Source: CADEED01 sp046733635
Lineage (GTDB): Bacteria > Pseudomonadota > Gammaproteobacteria > Steroidobacterales > Steroidobacteraceae
NCBI GenBank assembly: GCA_046733635.1
Contig: JBKPPO010000245.1
Span: 1-29,485, forward strand
Direction: 5' to 3'
DNA length: 29,485 nt
The notes under the pieces were generated by a model that searched no databases, was not told the origin of the DNA, and was given only the letters and a program-made list of their open reading frames with translations. Below are positions 1 to 7,238 of the stretch, piece after piece (positions within the stretch are counted from its first letter, which is position 1; the number at the start of each line of letters is the position of its first letter). A program made the position numbers and the translations under genes.

Positions 1-728
1 TAGACCTGCGAACGATGACCGGTGGTCACGTTCAACAGCTCGAGGCGCGAACCGATGTAGTCGCGGTAGGGCTGGAACCCGACCTTCACGGGCCTGATCA
101 CGCGCACGTTGCGGAAGATCGCCGTTTCCTTCACGTCAGGGTTGTGCGAGGAGAGAAAGATGCCGACGTAGGCCTCTTCGGGGACGCCGGGCGCTTCCTT
201 GAAGTCGACCACCGTGAACGGCTCGCCGAAACGCGCCGCAGAAAAAATGAAGGTGTTGCCGCGGCGCTCGAGCTGGATCATGTCCGCGCCTTTGGCGGCG
301 GCCACTTCGATCTGCGCAGTCTCCTCACCTTTGTTCTTGCGATATTGCAGCGAGGTCAGGCCGTCGCCGTGGATGGTGCCGTCCACGTACGCCGAATCGA
401 AGTCGGCGATGGAGGTGCGCGCCATGATGCCGGCCTTGCGATGCGGGTCCACACCCTTGCCGACGAACTCGATGCGCGTCTGCACGATGAAATCGCCCTT
501 CATGCGGCGATAGGCGAACTGGAATTCGTCGCGCTTGCCCCAGATGTTCACGCCGCCGGCGCTCAGCGTGTAAGCCTGCGAATAGCCGTTGAATGTGGCG
601 TATCCCGCGATCTTGGGTGAGCCCACATCGACGTGGGCTTCGAAGTCACCGAGCGGTCCGCCGTTGGGTGAGGCGGTTGCGAGAACAGACCACGCGAGCG
701 CGGCCATGAAAGTCATTGCTCGTTTCAC
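1..728 (-). CDS. TolB-like exported protein, N-terminal part (runs off the left edge)
   Basis: The reading frame is open from a GTG at 728 to the window edge (about 242 codons) and is incomplete at its C-terminus. GTG is chosen because an AAAGGGGGAAAT ribosome-binding stretch precedes it and the ATG two bases upstream runs straight into TGA. A signal peptide is visible at residues 1-19 (hydrophobic core ending in ATA). The mature part carries the concanavalin-like, DUF1349-type segment that leads the TolB/WD40-like 'biopolymer transporter' proteins: FNGYSQAYTLS, GKGVDPHRKAGIMAR, HGDGLTSLQYR, QLERRGNTF and SHNPDVKETAIFRNVRV. It then enters the linker GSRLELLNVTTGHR, which in those proteins precedes the beta-propeller. 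The propeller would lie outside the window. It is probably periplasmic or secreted; its ligand is unknown. It is divergent from the isomerase at 926 and shares a 197-base intergenic region with it. Confidence 0.72.
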   Translation of the reverse strand, partial: MKRAMTFMAALAWSVLATASPNGGPLGDFEAHVDVGSPKIAGYATFNGYSQAYTLSAGGVNIWGKRDEFQFAYRRMKGDFIVQTRIEFVGKGVDPHRKAGIMARTSIADFDSAYVDGTIHGDGLTSLQYRKNKGEETAQIEVAAAKGADMIQLERRGNTFIFSAARFGEPFTVVDFKEAPGVPEEAYVGIFLSSHNPDVKETAIFRNVRVIRPVKVGFQPYRDYIGSRLELLNVTTGHRSQV

Positions 729-858
729 ATTTCCCCCTTTCCCGATGCAAATGAGGCCGAAGTGTGCCCTTCCCGGTCCGCGCCGTCACACTTCAGCCCC
801 GTTTCGATTCAGACGTGTTTGAACCCGAATTCCGTCATCGATTGGGGCCGGACTTGCT

Positions 859-872
859 GGAAAGCGCTTCCA
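859..872. promoter_or_regulatory. LacI-family operator-like site
   Basis: The sequence GGAAAGCGCTTCCA matches the LacI/CcpA-type consensus TGNAANCGNTTNCA at nine of its ten fixed positions. It lies 53 bases upstream of the isomerase start at 926 and 130 bases from the divergent TolB-like start, within their shared intergenic region (729-925). LacI-family repressors commonly control sugar-catabolic genes, so the position makes sense. No LacI gene is in the window, so the regulator is unidentified. Nothing else conspicuous was seen in this intergenic stretch. Confidence 0.45.
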
Positions 873-925
873 TTGTTATGAAGCGGCCCACGGTTATTTG
901 CTCCGAAGTTATCAGGGCCCTCTCC

Positions 926-1840
926 ATGCCGAACTACTCCTTTGGTCGACGTCGCTTCTTCCAACATTCCGCCGCGGCGGGCGCATTGGCGCTGCTGGGT
1001 ACGGGCGCCGCCGCCGGCCGCAGCGGTGGGTTCAAGTCCGCGGGCCACGAGATGGGCCTGCAGCTCTACACGGTGCGCGATCCCATGGCCAAGGCGCCGC
1101 TCGACACGCTGAAGAAGATAGCCACGCTGGGTTACCGCAACCTCGAACTCTTCGGATTCGACGCGGACCGGATCGGCTACTACGGCTGGAGCGCGCGTGA
1201 TTTTCGCAAGGTGCTCGACGACCTCGGCCTGCGAACCACCACGGGTCACTATGGACTGGCCGGTCACCTGGAGACGCCGCTTTCCGAGCTCCGCGGCTAC
1301 ATCGACAGATGCGCCGAGGGCGCGGTGATGCTCGGGCAGAAATACATCACCTGGCCGTGGCTGCCGCCCACGCAACGCACGCTGCGGCACTTCGAACTAC
1401 TGGCGGAGCGGCTGAATCTCATCGGCGAGCAGCTCGGGCCCTCCGGGCTGCAGGTCGCCTATCACAATCATGATTTCGAGTTCGTCCCCCAGGAAGACGG
1501 CAAGCTGGGATACGACATCGTCATGCAGAACACCGATCCCGCGCGCGTGAAGCTGCAGATCGATCTCTTCTGGACCGAGCATTCCTCGAAGCGCTCCGCG
1601 CACGAGCTGTTCGCGCTGCAGCCAGGCCGCTTCGTGATGTGGCACATCAAGGACATGGACGGGGCGAAGCGGCGTTACACCGAGATGGGCAACGGCGTCA
1701 TCGACTTCACGAAGTTCCTCCCCGACATGAAACTCTCGGGCCTCGAGGAATACTTCGTGGAGCAGGGCGACTACTTCGCCGTGGATCCGATGACCAGCAT
1801 CGCGACCAGCGCCGCGTTCGTGAAGCGAACCCTCGAGTAA
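926..1840 (+). CDS. Tat-exported sugar phosphate isomerase/epimerase-like TIM-barrel protein
   Basis: This 304-residue protein belongs to the AP_endonuc_2/xylose-isomerase-like TIM-barrel family. The start at 926 puts a twin-arginine signal (GRRRFFQ at residues 7-13, then an Ala/Leu-rich stretch to about residue 31) at the N-terminus. The frame stays open further upstream to 764, but that extension looks non-coding and would bury the signal. Family motifs are NLELFG (about 72-77, metal-binding Glu), AYHNHDFEF (178-186), QIDLFW (211-216), MWHIKDMDG (238-246) and a late Glu in LEEYFVEQG. These are the usual metal and substrate residues, so it should be catalytically competent. Members isomerise or epimerise sugars; a periplasmic one probably acts on free sugars or keto-sugars made by the neighbouring hydrolases. 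It is convergent with GH105, with 13 bases between stops. The exact substrate cannot be told. Confidence 0.85.
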   Translation: MPNYSFGRRRFFQHSAAAGALALLGTGAAAGRSGGFKSAGHEMGLQLYTVRDPMAKAPLDTLKKIATLGYRNLELFGFDADRIGYYGWSARDFRKVLDDLGLRTTTGHYGLAGHLETPLSELRGYIDRCAEGAVMLGQKYITWPWLPPTQRTLRHFELLAERLNLIGEQLGPSGLQVAYHNHDFEFVPQEDGKLGYDIVMQNTDPARVKLQIDLFWTEHSSKRSAHELFALQPGRFVMWHIKDMDGAKRRYTEMGNGVIDFTKFLPDMKLSGLEEYFVEQGDYFAVDPMTSIATSAAFVKRTLE

Positions 1841-1853
1841 TCCGAGCTCCGGG

Positions 1854-2936
1854 CTACCTCAGCAACGCGGTGGCGGACCACAACATCGGCGCCTGGCCGT
1901 GGGTGTCGCCGGTCACACGTGGCCGATTGAGATAGTGCTGGATGTCGTTCTTCTTGCCGGTGCCCACGCAGACTTCGCGCAGCAGCCCTTCCGGCGTGAG
2001 GTAACCGACCACCGCGATCCAGGCTTTGCGTGCGGCGGGGCCATAGGTGTCTTCGGGCAGCCAGCCGTTCTTGACGCCCGTGACGAAGGCATACGTGAAC
2101 ATCGCCGTGGCCGAGGTTTCCTCCCAGCTCTCGGGTTTGTCGATGAGCTGGCGCCACATGCCATTGGCGGCCTGATTCGACAGCAGCGCGGCCATCATCT
2201 TGCGATACGCCGCCAGCACGAACCGGTGATGGCGGTGCTTCGCGGGCAGCTCACGCAGTAGTTCGGCCATGCCCACGGCCACCCAGCCATCGCCACGGCC
2301 CCAGTAGAACGGTATGTCGGGCGCATGGAAGAAGAGGCCGGTGGGCTGCTGCAGCTTCTTCAGGTACGCCACCATGGAGTCCGCCGTCCGTTCCAGGTAC
2401 TTCGAGTCCCCCGTGACGCGATAGGCCTGCAACTGCAGCGCGGTGATCATGTACATGTCGTCTATCCACCAGCGCGTCTGGCGGGAGAGCCCATCGGGCA
2501 GTGGGCGGTCCCATTGCGCGTCGGCGAACGTCAGGCCCATGAGGCGGTAGCGGAAGCGCGGCTCCTGAATGTAGAGCTCGAGCGGCAACGAGCCGAACAC
2601 CGCGCCGTCGACGTGATCGGTGAACGGAACGGTGTCGCCGATCGCGGCGAACATCGGATCGAAGCGGTCGATGAGGCGCTTCCGCAGGTCCTTGTCCTGG
2701 GTGAGCTGCGCGAACTGCAGCGCGCCTGTCCAGGTCGCCACGTGCGAATAATGCAGCGCCTTGGGCCCGTGGCTCGGCATCTCCATGTTCGGCACGGGGA
2801 TGAATGCCTCCGCGACGCGTTTGCCAACCTCGCGGGGATCCGTGCCCGCTGGCCAATCGCCGAAGTGCCTGCTCTGCGCGAGCGCAGCGGCGGCGGCAAG
2901 CCATCCCAGGCAGGCGAAAACGACCCGTGCGATCAC
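1854..2936 (-). CDS. GH105/GH88-type unsaturated uronyl hydrolase
   Basis: This 360-residue exported enzyme resembles YteR-type unsaturated rhamnogalacturonyl hydrolases. These remove the 4,5-unsaturated uronic acid left by polysaccharide lyases, using a hydration mechanism on an (alpha/alpha)6 barrel. A signal peptide covers residues 1-20 (ending AAALA). Diagnostic pieces are WWIDDMYM (156-163, containing the catalytic Asp), FYWGRGDGW (210-218) and WEETSATAMF (271-280). Length and motif order match the family. The start is a GTG overlapping the stop of the DUF4861 gene by four bases (GTGA), so translation is probably coupled and it is the third gene of a minus-strand operon. Substrate inferred from family and neighbours is an oligosaccharide with an unsaturated galacturonate or glucuronate end; GH88 versus GH105 cannot be settled by eye, and GH105 is favoured. 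Confidence 0.88.
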   Translation of the reverse strand: MIARVVFACLGWLAAAAALAQSRHFGDWPAGTDPREVGKRVAEAFIPVPNMEMPSHGPKALHYSHVATWTGALQFAQLTQDKDLRKRLIDRFDPMFAAIGDTVPFTDHVDGAVFGSLPLELYIQEPRFRYRLMGLTFADAQWDRPLPDGLSRQTRWWIDDMYMITALQLQAYRVTGDSKYLERTADSMVAYLKKLQQPTGLFFHAPDIPFYWGRGDGWVAVGMAELLRELPAKHRHHRFVLAAYRKMMAALLSNQAANGMWRQLIDKPESWEETSATAMFTYAFVTGVKNGWLPEDTYGPAARKAWIAVVGYLTPEGLLREVCVGTGKKNDIQHYLNRPRVTGDTHGQAPMLWSATALLR

Positions 2937-4150
2937 GGCCGCGCGTCCACGGCGATCTTCATCTGCTTGAGCGCGCGCTCGGCGTGTTTCTTCACGTGCG
3001 CTTCCCAGGCTTCGCGATTCGCGAACTGACCGCTCTTGTTCCAGGCCGCGCCGGTGAAGTAGCGCACGGGCACGCCATCCTTCGCCTTCACGAGCAGCAG
3101 GTTGTTGGCGTTGCCCGGCGACCTGGCCGGCGGCTCATACGCGAAGCCCGCGGGCGTCTCGTTGGGCCCGAGAATCACCGCGATGCCGAGCCCGCCATCC
3201 TTGTTCTCCTCCCAGAAGCTCATCCAGCGGCCGTCTGGATCCTTCGTGAGCACGGCCTTGGGGAATCCCTCCGCCTGCGGATGCTCGGTGATGCCGATGC
3301 CCACTACCGCCTCGTTCGCGCCGAAATCGAAGACGCTATCTACCGTGTCGAAGTTGCGCCCGCAGTCGACCGTGAATTGTTTGGTCTCGGTCACGCTGCC
3401 GGCGGCGCCGGCATCCCAGGGCGCGTACGTGAGCTTGAACGCCACGCGACGCGGGCCGTTCGACAGCACTTCGGCCTTCACGAAATTGTCGGAAGTCCAG
3501 AGCCTGCTGCCGTCCCACACGCCGGTGCCGCCCGCGCCGCGCGAGCCGCCGATGCTGTAGAGGTCCAGGCCTTCGCCTTCCTCGTCCTTGTGGAATTGAT
3601 CGTGGCCCTTCGCGTACCAGCGGTCGATGATGGGATAGGGCACGCGCTTCGCCCAGACGTCGATGCCGCTGCCGCGCAGTCTCTCCTTGCCGGCCGCGGG
3701 TGAGTTCAGCGTGAAGCTGTACATGCGGTGCGCGATACGGTCGTTCTCCCAGGCCATGTCGTCATGGCGCTCGGGCACCTGGCGCGCATAGGCGCAGGCG
3801 GGTTCGGGCGGCGTGGCCTTTTCGGTGCTCTCCACCGTGAACACGGCCTTCTTCTCGCCCGCGGCGAAGTCATAAGGGAACACGAGGTCGTCGTACTGCG
3901 CGCCTTTATGATCGTGCTGGTAGTTGGTCACCTGCAGCGGCAGCGATTTGCCCTTGGGATCGCGCACGATGACGTGGAACATGCGCAGGCCGGGATCCAC
4001 CTTGAGCAGCTCTGCGAATGGCACGGCGATCGTGGCGTTGGGCCGCGCGCCGTCGAGCTCGTGTGTGACCGTGATTCGGGCGCCGGCCGCGAACGTGGCG
4101 GACGACAACATCGAGACAAGCGCGACTGCGCCCCAGCGGATCTGCTTCAT
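2933..4150 (-). CDS. DUF4861 family exported protein
   Basis: This is a 405-residue protein whose ATG at 4150 follows a strong AGGGGG site about five bases upstream; a longer upstream frame lacks this and is rejected. The signal peptide spans residues 1-22. The mature N-terminus (RITVTHELDGARPNATIAV) and the body are those of DUF4861 proteins: a predominantly beta protein with recurrent motifs such as DDLVFPYDF, DRWYAKGHDQFHKD, EGLDLYSIGGSRGAGG, GPRRVAFKLTY and ITEHPQAEGFP. The family is found in pectin-type and other uronic-acid utilisation clusters, often beside GH105. To my knowledge its reaction is not established. It sits 11 bases after the JmjC gene and overlaps GH105 by four bases, so the three are very likely co-transcribed. 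A role in binding or cleaving the same uronide substrate is an inference. Confidence 0.8.
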   Translation of the reverse strand: MKQIRWGAVALVSMLSSATFAAGARITVTHELDGARPNATIAVPFAELLKVDPGLRMFHVIVRDPKGKSLPLQVTNYQHDHKGAQYDDLVFPYDFAAGEKKAVFTVESTEKATPPEPACAYARQVPERHDDMAWENDRIAHRMYSFTLNSPAAGKERLRGSGIDVWAKRVPYPIIDRWYAKGHDQFHKDEEGEGLDLYSIGGSRGAGGTGVWDGSRLWTSDNFVKAEVLSNGPRRVAFKLTYAPWDAGAAGSVTETKQFTVDCGRNFDTVDSVFDFGANEAVVGIGITEHPQAEGFPKAVLTKDPDGRWMSFWEENKDGGLGIAVILGPNETPAGFAYEPPARSPGNANNLLLVKAKDGVPVRYFTGAAWNKSGQFANREAWEAHVKKHAERALKQMKIAVDARP

Positions 4151-4161
4151 GTTTCCCCCTG

Positions 4162-5187
4162 TTAGTTGCCGCGCGGCGGTCCTGGCGGGAACGCCTGCGA
4201 CAAGATGCCGCGGACTTCCTGGGACCGTCGTGCGGACGGCGGACCGAGCAGACCGCGATGTTCTGGTTTGAGATGACCCAGAGCGGACTCCGGATCCGTG
4301 AACACGAGATGGTCGAAGAACGCGCGCCAGGCCGCGCGCTGATCGGCGGGCAGGTCGCGAAGGCTCATGGCCGCGTGCAGCAGCACGCCGTAGGGAGAGC
4401 CGAGCTGGGGGGCGTCGTTCCACCAGTAATTCACGAGCGCGTTGAAGGACGTGAGCGACTCCACGTGATGCCACCAGGCGTACGGGATGTACAACGCGTC
4501 CCCGGGCTCGAGTTCGGCGCTCACCGAGTGTTCCAGTGCTTCCGCGAATCGCGGATACCGCGCGAGATCCGGATCCTTGAGTGACACCATGCTGATGGGT
4601 GTGCCCGCAGGCGTGTATTCCACCGGGCCCATGTAGAGATTCGCGATCTGTTCGGGCGGGAACAGCGTGAAGCGGCGGCGGCCGCCGACGACGCAGGCGA
4701 TGTTCTCCAGCAGGTCGTAGTGCGTCTGCACGGTCACGCGATTGCCGATCCAGATGCGCGGCGTGACCGAAGGCGGCAGCAGCGGCATCGGATGCGCGCC
4801 CGCGAAGTTCGGCAGGAATTCCTCGGTACGCATGGATTCGATGAACAGCGTCATCGGTTCCGGCTGTTGCGCCAGCGCGAGCAGGCGCTCGAGAGTGGGT
4901 CCGATGCCCGCGACCTTGCGCTCGAAATTGAAGCCGCTCATGTCATCGCGGTAGAAGAGCCGGCCGCCCGTCCCGACGGGGCATTCGATGATCGGCACGG
5001 TGGCGCCGCGGTCGAAGCCGCGAATGAAATCCGCGAGCGCGCGCGGCGATTCCCGCCCGGCGCGCACGATGGGCCAGTCGGCGACCAGTCCCTTCATGAC
5101 CACGGGTTTGCATCCGGGCACGATCTCCTCGCGAAAAGTCTTGAGATCGACGCCGGGCCGGACGAGTATTTGCGCGCTTCGTGTCAT
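4162..5187 (-). CDS. JmjC/cupin-like (Cupin_8) protein A
   Basis: This 341-residue cytoplasmic protein has no signal peptide. It has the JmjC double-stranded beta-helix of the Cupin_8 family: an HxD metal motif in TVQTHYD (H156, D158), then FTLFPPEQ, and the distal His in GDALYIPYAWWHHVES (H240 or H241). The Fe(II)/2-oxoglutarate facial triad is therefore present and the protein is probably an active hydroxylase. The start at 5187 begins MTRSAQILVRP; the frame extends upstream but into the divergent esterase gene. It is the first gene of the operon with DUF4861 and GH105, 11 bases before the former. Cupin-like genes of this type recur in TonB-linked sugar loci of sphingomonads, caulobacters and xanthomonads, usually with SapC and tryptophan-halogenase-like genes; neither is in view. 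Its target is unknown. A close paralogue is at 12219-13253. Confidence 0.85.
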   Translation of the reverse strand: MTRSAQILVRPGVDLKTFREEIVPGCKPVVMKGLVADWPIVRAGRESPRALADFIRGFDRGATVPIIECPVGTGGRLFYRDDMSGFNFERKVAGIGPTLERLLALAQQPEPMTLFIESMRTEEFLPNFAGAHPMPLLPPSVTPRIWIGNRVTVQTHYDLLENIACVVGGRRRFTLFPPEQIANLYMGPVEYTPAGTPISMVSLKDPDLARYPRFAEALEHSVSAELEPGDALYIPYAWWHHVESLTSFNALVNYWWNDAPQLGSPYGVLLHAAMSLRDLPADQRAAWRAFFDHLVFTDPESALGHLKPEHRGLLGPPSARRSQEVRGILSQAFPPGPPRGN

Positions 5188-5197
5188 GGGGGTGGGG

Positions 5198-7174
5198 ATG
5201 GTACAGCGAATGGCGGGGGCCCTGGCATTGCTCGTGGGCGCGCTGAGTTCCGGCGAGATCGCGATGGCGCAGGCGTCCGCGCCGCGGATGTCGGCCCTGT
5301 TCGTCGACCACGCCATCCTGCAGAGAGACCGGCCCATTCGGGTATTCGGCACGGCCGCGCCGGGCGAATCCGTCGCCGTGACGCTGGCCGATCGAAGCGT
5401 CAGCGCGACCGCCGACGCGCAAGGACGCTGGAGCGTGCAAATGCCCGCGATGGCGGCCGGCGGGCCTCATGTGCTGACCGCGCGCGGCGCGGCTGGCGCC
5501 CAGACGGTGAACGACGTCCTCATCGGCGATGTGTGGCTGTGCTCGGGCCAGTCCAACATGGAGTGGCCGGTGCGCATGACGCTGGATGCGGGCAACGAGG
5601 CCGCGCTCTCAGCCAACGCGCGCATCCGCTCGGTGACGATTCCGCGCGGCAGCAGCCCGGGACCGCGTGCGGGCTTCGACGCGCCGCTCGAGTGGAAGCT
5701 CGCGGCGCCCGGCAATACCGAACACTTCTCCGCCACCTGTTACTACTTCGTGCGCGAGCTGCAGAAGACCGTGGACGTGCCGCAAGGCATCGTGCACGCG
5801 AGCTGGGGTGGCAGCCGCATCGAGCCGTGGATGAGTGATGGCGCATTGCGCCGGCAGCCGGGCTATCTACCCGCGCTGGATCTGCTCGGCGAATACCGCG
5901 TGAACAAGGGCGTCGCTTACTGGAGCTTCGGCCAGCTCTGGCAGAAGTGGTGGGATGCGCAGCCACGTGCGGCGGGCAAACGACCCTGGCTCGCAGGGCG
6001 GAGCGATACCGGAAGCTGGCTTCCGGCGCCGGCGGCGCTGGACTACTGGGAAACCTGGGGCGTGCCGGAGCTCGGCCGTTACGACGGCCTGCTGTGGTAT
6101 CGCGCGCGCGTGCAGCTCACGTCGGGGCAGGCCAGGCAGCCCGCGAAGCTCTCGCTGGGACTCGCCGACGATGTGGACGTGGCCTGGCTCAACGGCCGCG
6201 CCGTGGGTCATACGTTCGGGCTCGAGCCGCGCGTCTACGATCTGCCCGCCAAACTACTCAAGGGCGGCGAGAACACGGTGGTCGTGAACGTGCACGACTT
6301 CTGGGGCAATGGCGGGCTGTACGGCCTGGCCGCGGATCGCGCGCTGCTGCTCGCGGATGGCACACGCCTGCCGCTCACGGATTGGGAATACCAGCTATCG
6401 CCGGACATGGGCTGGCCGCCGAGCTCGCCATGGCAGACGCTCAACGGCGTGAGCGTGTTGTACAACGCGATGATCGCGCCGCTCGGCGCGTACGGGTTGC
6501 GCGGCGTGGCGTGGTACCAGGGGGAGGCCAATGGCAGCCTCGATGATGCGAGGAAATACGAGTCGCTGTTGAGTGGGCTCATGCAGGACTGGCGCCGGCA
6601 GTTCGATGCGCCGCTGCCTTTCCTGGTGGTGCAGCTCGCCAGCTGGGGCGCGCTCGCGAGCGGCCCGGTAGATAGTGGCTGGGCAAGGCTGCGCGATGCG
6701 CAGCGGCGTGCCGTGGCCGCGGATGGCAATGCGGGGCTGGCGGTCACCATCGACATCGGCGACCGCATCGACATCCATCCCATGAACAAGCAGGACGTGG
6801 GCAAGCGCCTGGCGCGCGCGGCGCGGCAGGTGGTCTACGGCGAGAAGATTTCACCGTCCGGGGCGCAGCCCCGCTCGGCGCGACGGGTCACGGAAGGGGT
6901 GCTCGTCACGTTGGGGGATTTCGACGGGGAACTGCGGGTGGTCGGCGCCCGTGATCCGTCGGGCTTCGAGCTCTGCGGCGCCACGCAGGACAGCTGCCGG
7001 TACGTGCGCGCGGCATTGCGCGGGCGCACGGGAGAAGGGGCCGAGGTACTGCTCGAGGACGCCGCCGCGGCCAATGCCACGCGCGTGCGTTTCTGCTGGG
7101 CGGATTCGCCGTTGTGCAATCTGTTCGACACCACGGGATTGCCCGTGGGCCCGTTCGAACTCGCCATCAACTGA
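5198..7174 (+). CDS. Sialate O-acetylesterase-family carbohydrate esterase A
   Basis: This 658-residue exported SGNH-type esterase of the SASA family removes O-acetyl groups from sugars. The ATG at 5198 is preceded directly by GGGGGTGGGG; ATGs at 5186 and 5210 are in frame and possible. An N-terminal hydrophobic signal ends near AMAQA (residue 25). An N-terminal beta domain (FVDHAILQRDRPIRVFG, 35-51) leads to DVWLCSGQSNM (111-121), with nucleophile Ser119. A galactose-binding-like jelly-roll insert follows around 290-400. The second half has GVAWYQGEANG and the acid/base pair in DIHPMNKQDVG. All catalytic blocks are intact. The next gene is a full-length paralogue, so this is a tandem duplication. 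With GH105 opposite, deacetylation of an acetylated pectic polymer is more plausible than sialic acid. Its start lies ten bases from that of the divergent JmjC gene. Confidence 0.87.
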   Translation: MVQRMAGALALLVGALSSGEIAMAQASAPRMSALFVDHAILQRDRPIRVFGTAAPGESVAVTLADRSVSATADAQGRWSVQMPAMAAGGPHVLTARGAAGAQTVNDVLIGDVWLCSGQSNMEWPVRMTLDAGNEAALSANARIRSVTIPRGSSPGPRAGFDAPLEWKLAAPGNTEHFSATCYYFVRELQKTVDVPQGIVHASWGGSRIEPWMSDGALRRQPGYLPALDLLGEYRVNKGVAYWSFGQLWQKWWDAQPRAAGKRPWLAGRSDTGSWLPAPAALDYWETWGVPELGRYDGLLWYRARVQLTSGQARQPAKLSLGLADDVDVAWLNGRAVGHTFGLEPRVYDLPAKLLKGGENTVVVNVHDFWGNGGLYGLAADRALLLADGTRLPLTDWEYQLSPDMGWPPSSPWQTLNGVSVLYNAMIAPLGAYGLRGVAWYQGEANGSLDDARKYESLLSGLMQDWRRQFDAPLPFLVVQLASWGALASGPVDSGWARLRDAQRRAVAADGNAGLAVTIDIGDRIDIHPMNKQDVGKRLARAARQVVYGEKISPSGAQPRSARRVTEGVLVTLGDFDGELRVVGARDPSGFELCGATQDSCRYVRAALRGRTGEGAEVLLEDAAAANATRVRFCWADSPLCNLFDTTGLPVGPFELAIN

Positions 7175-7217
7175 ATGGGGTCAGACCCCATTTCCAGGAA
7201 TTGGGGTCTGACCCCAT
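7175..7217 (+). repeat. Palindromic repeat element, copy A (near-perfect 43-base inverted repeat)
   Basis: The element begins with the base after the esterase A stop codon. It reads ATGGGGTCAGACCCCAT, then TTCCAGGAA, then TTGGGGTCTGACCCCAT. Each 17-base flank is itself a palindrome or nearly so, the centre TTCC-A-GGAA is a palindrome, and the whole is a palindrome except at its central base and one position pair. Repeats built on GGGGTCAGACCCC are widespread in Gammaproteobacteria and resemble REP-type elements mobilised by RAYT transposases; no such transposase is in the window. As RNA it could form a strong hairpin between the two esterase cistrons and modulate read-through or stability. 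Related copies are at 19228 and 20537. Confidence 0.9.
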
Positions 7218-7238
7218 CAGAGCTGAGGAGCGCGGAAG

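Noticed and set aside
764..925. Upstream extension of the isomerase gene
   Set aside because: It would cover the operator-like site and put 54 unrelated residues before the twin-arginine signal.
4720..5838. A 372-codon plus-strand frame over the JmjC gene and esterase A start
   Set aside because: Low-complexity Arg/Ala translation typical of shadow frames; both underlying genes have clear catalytic motifs.
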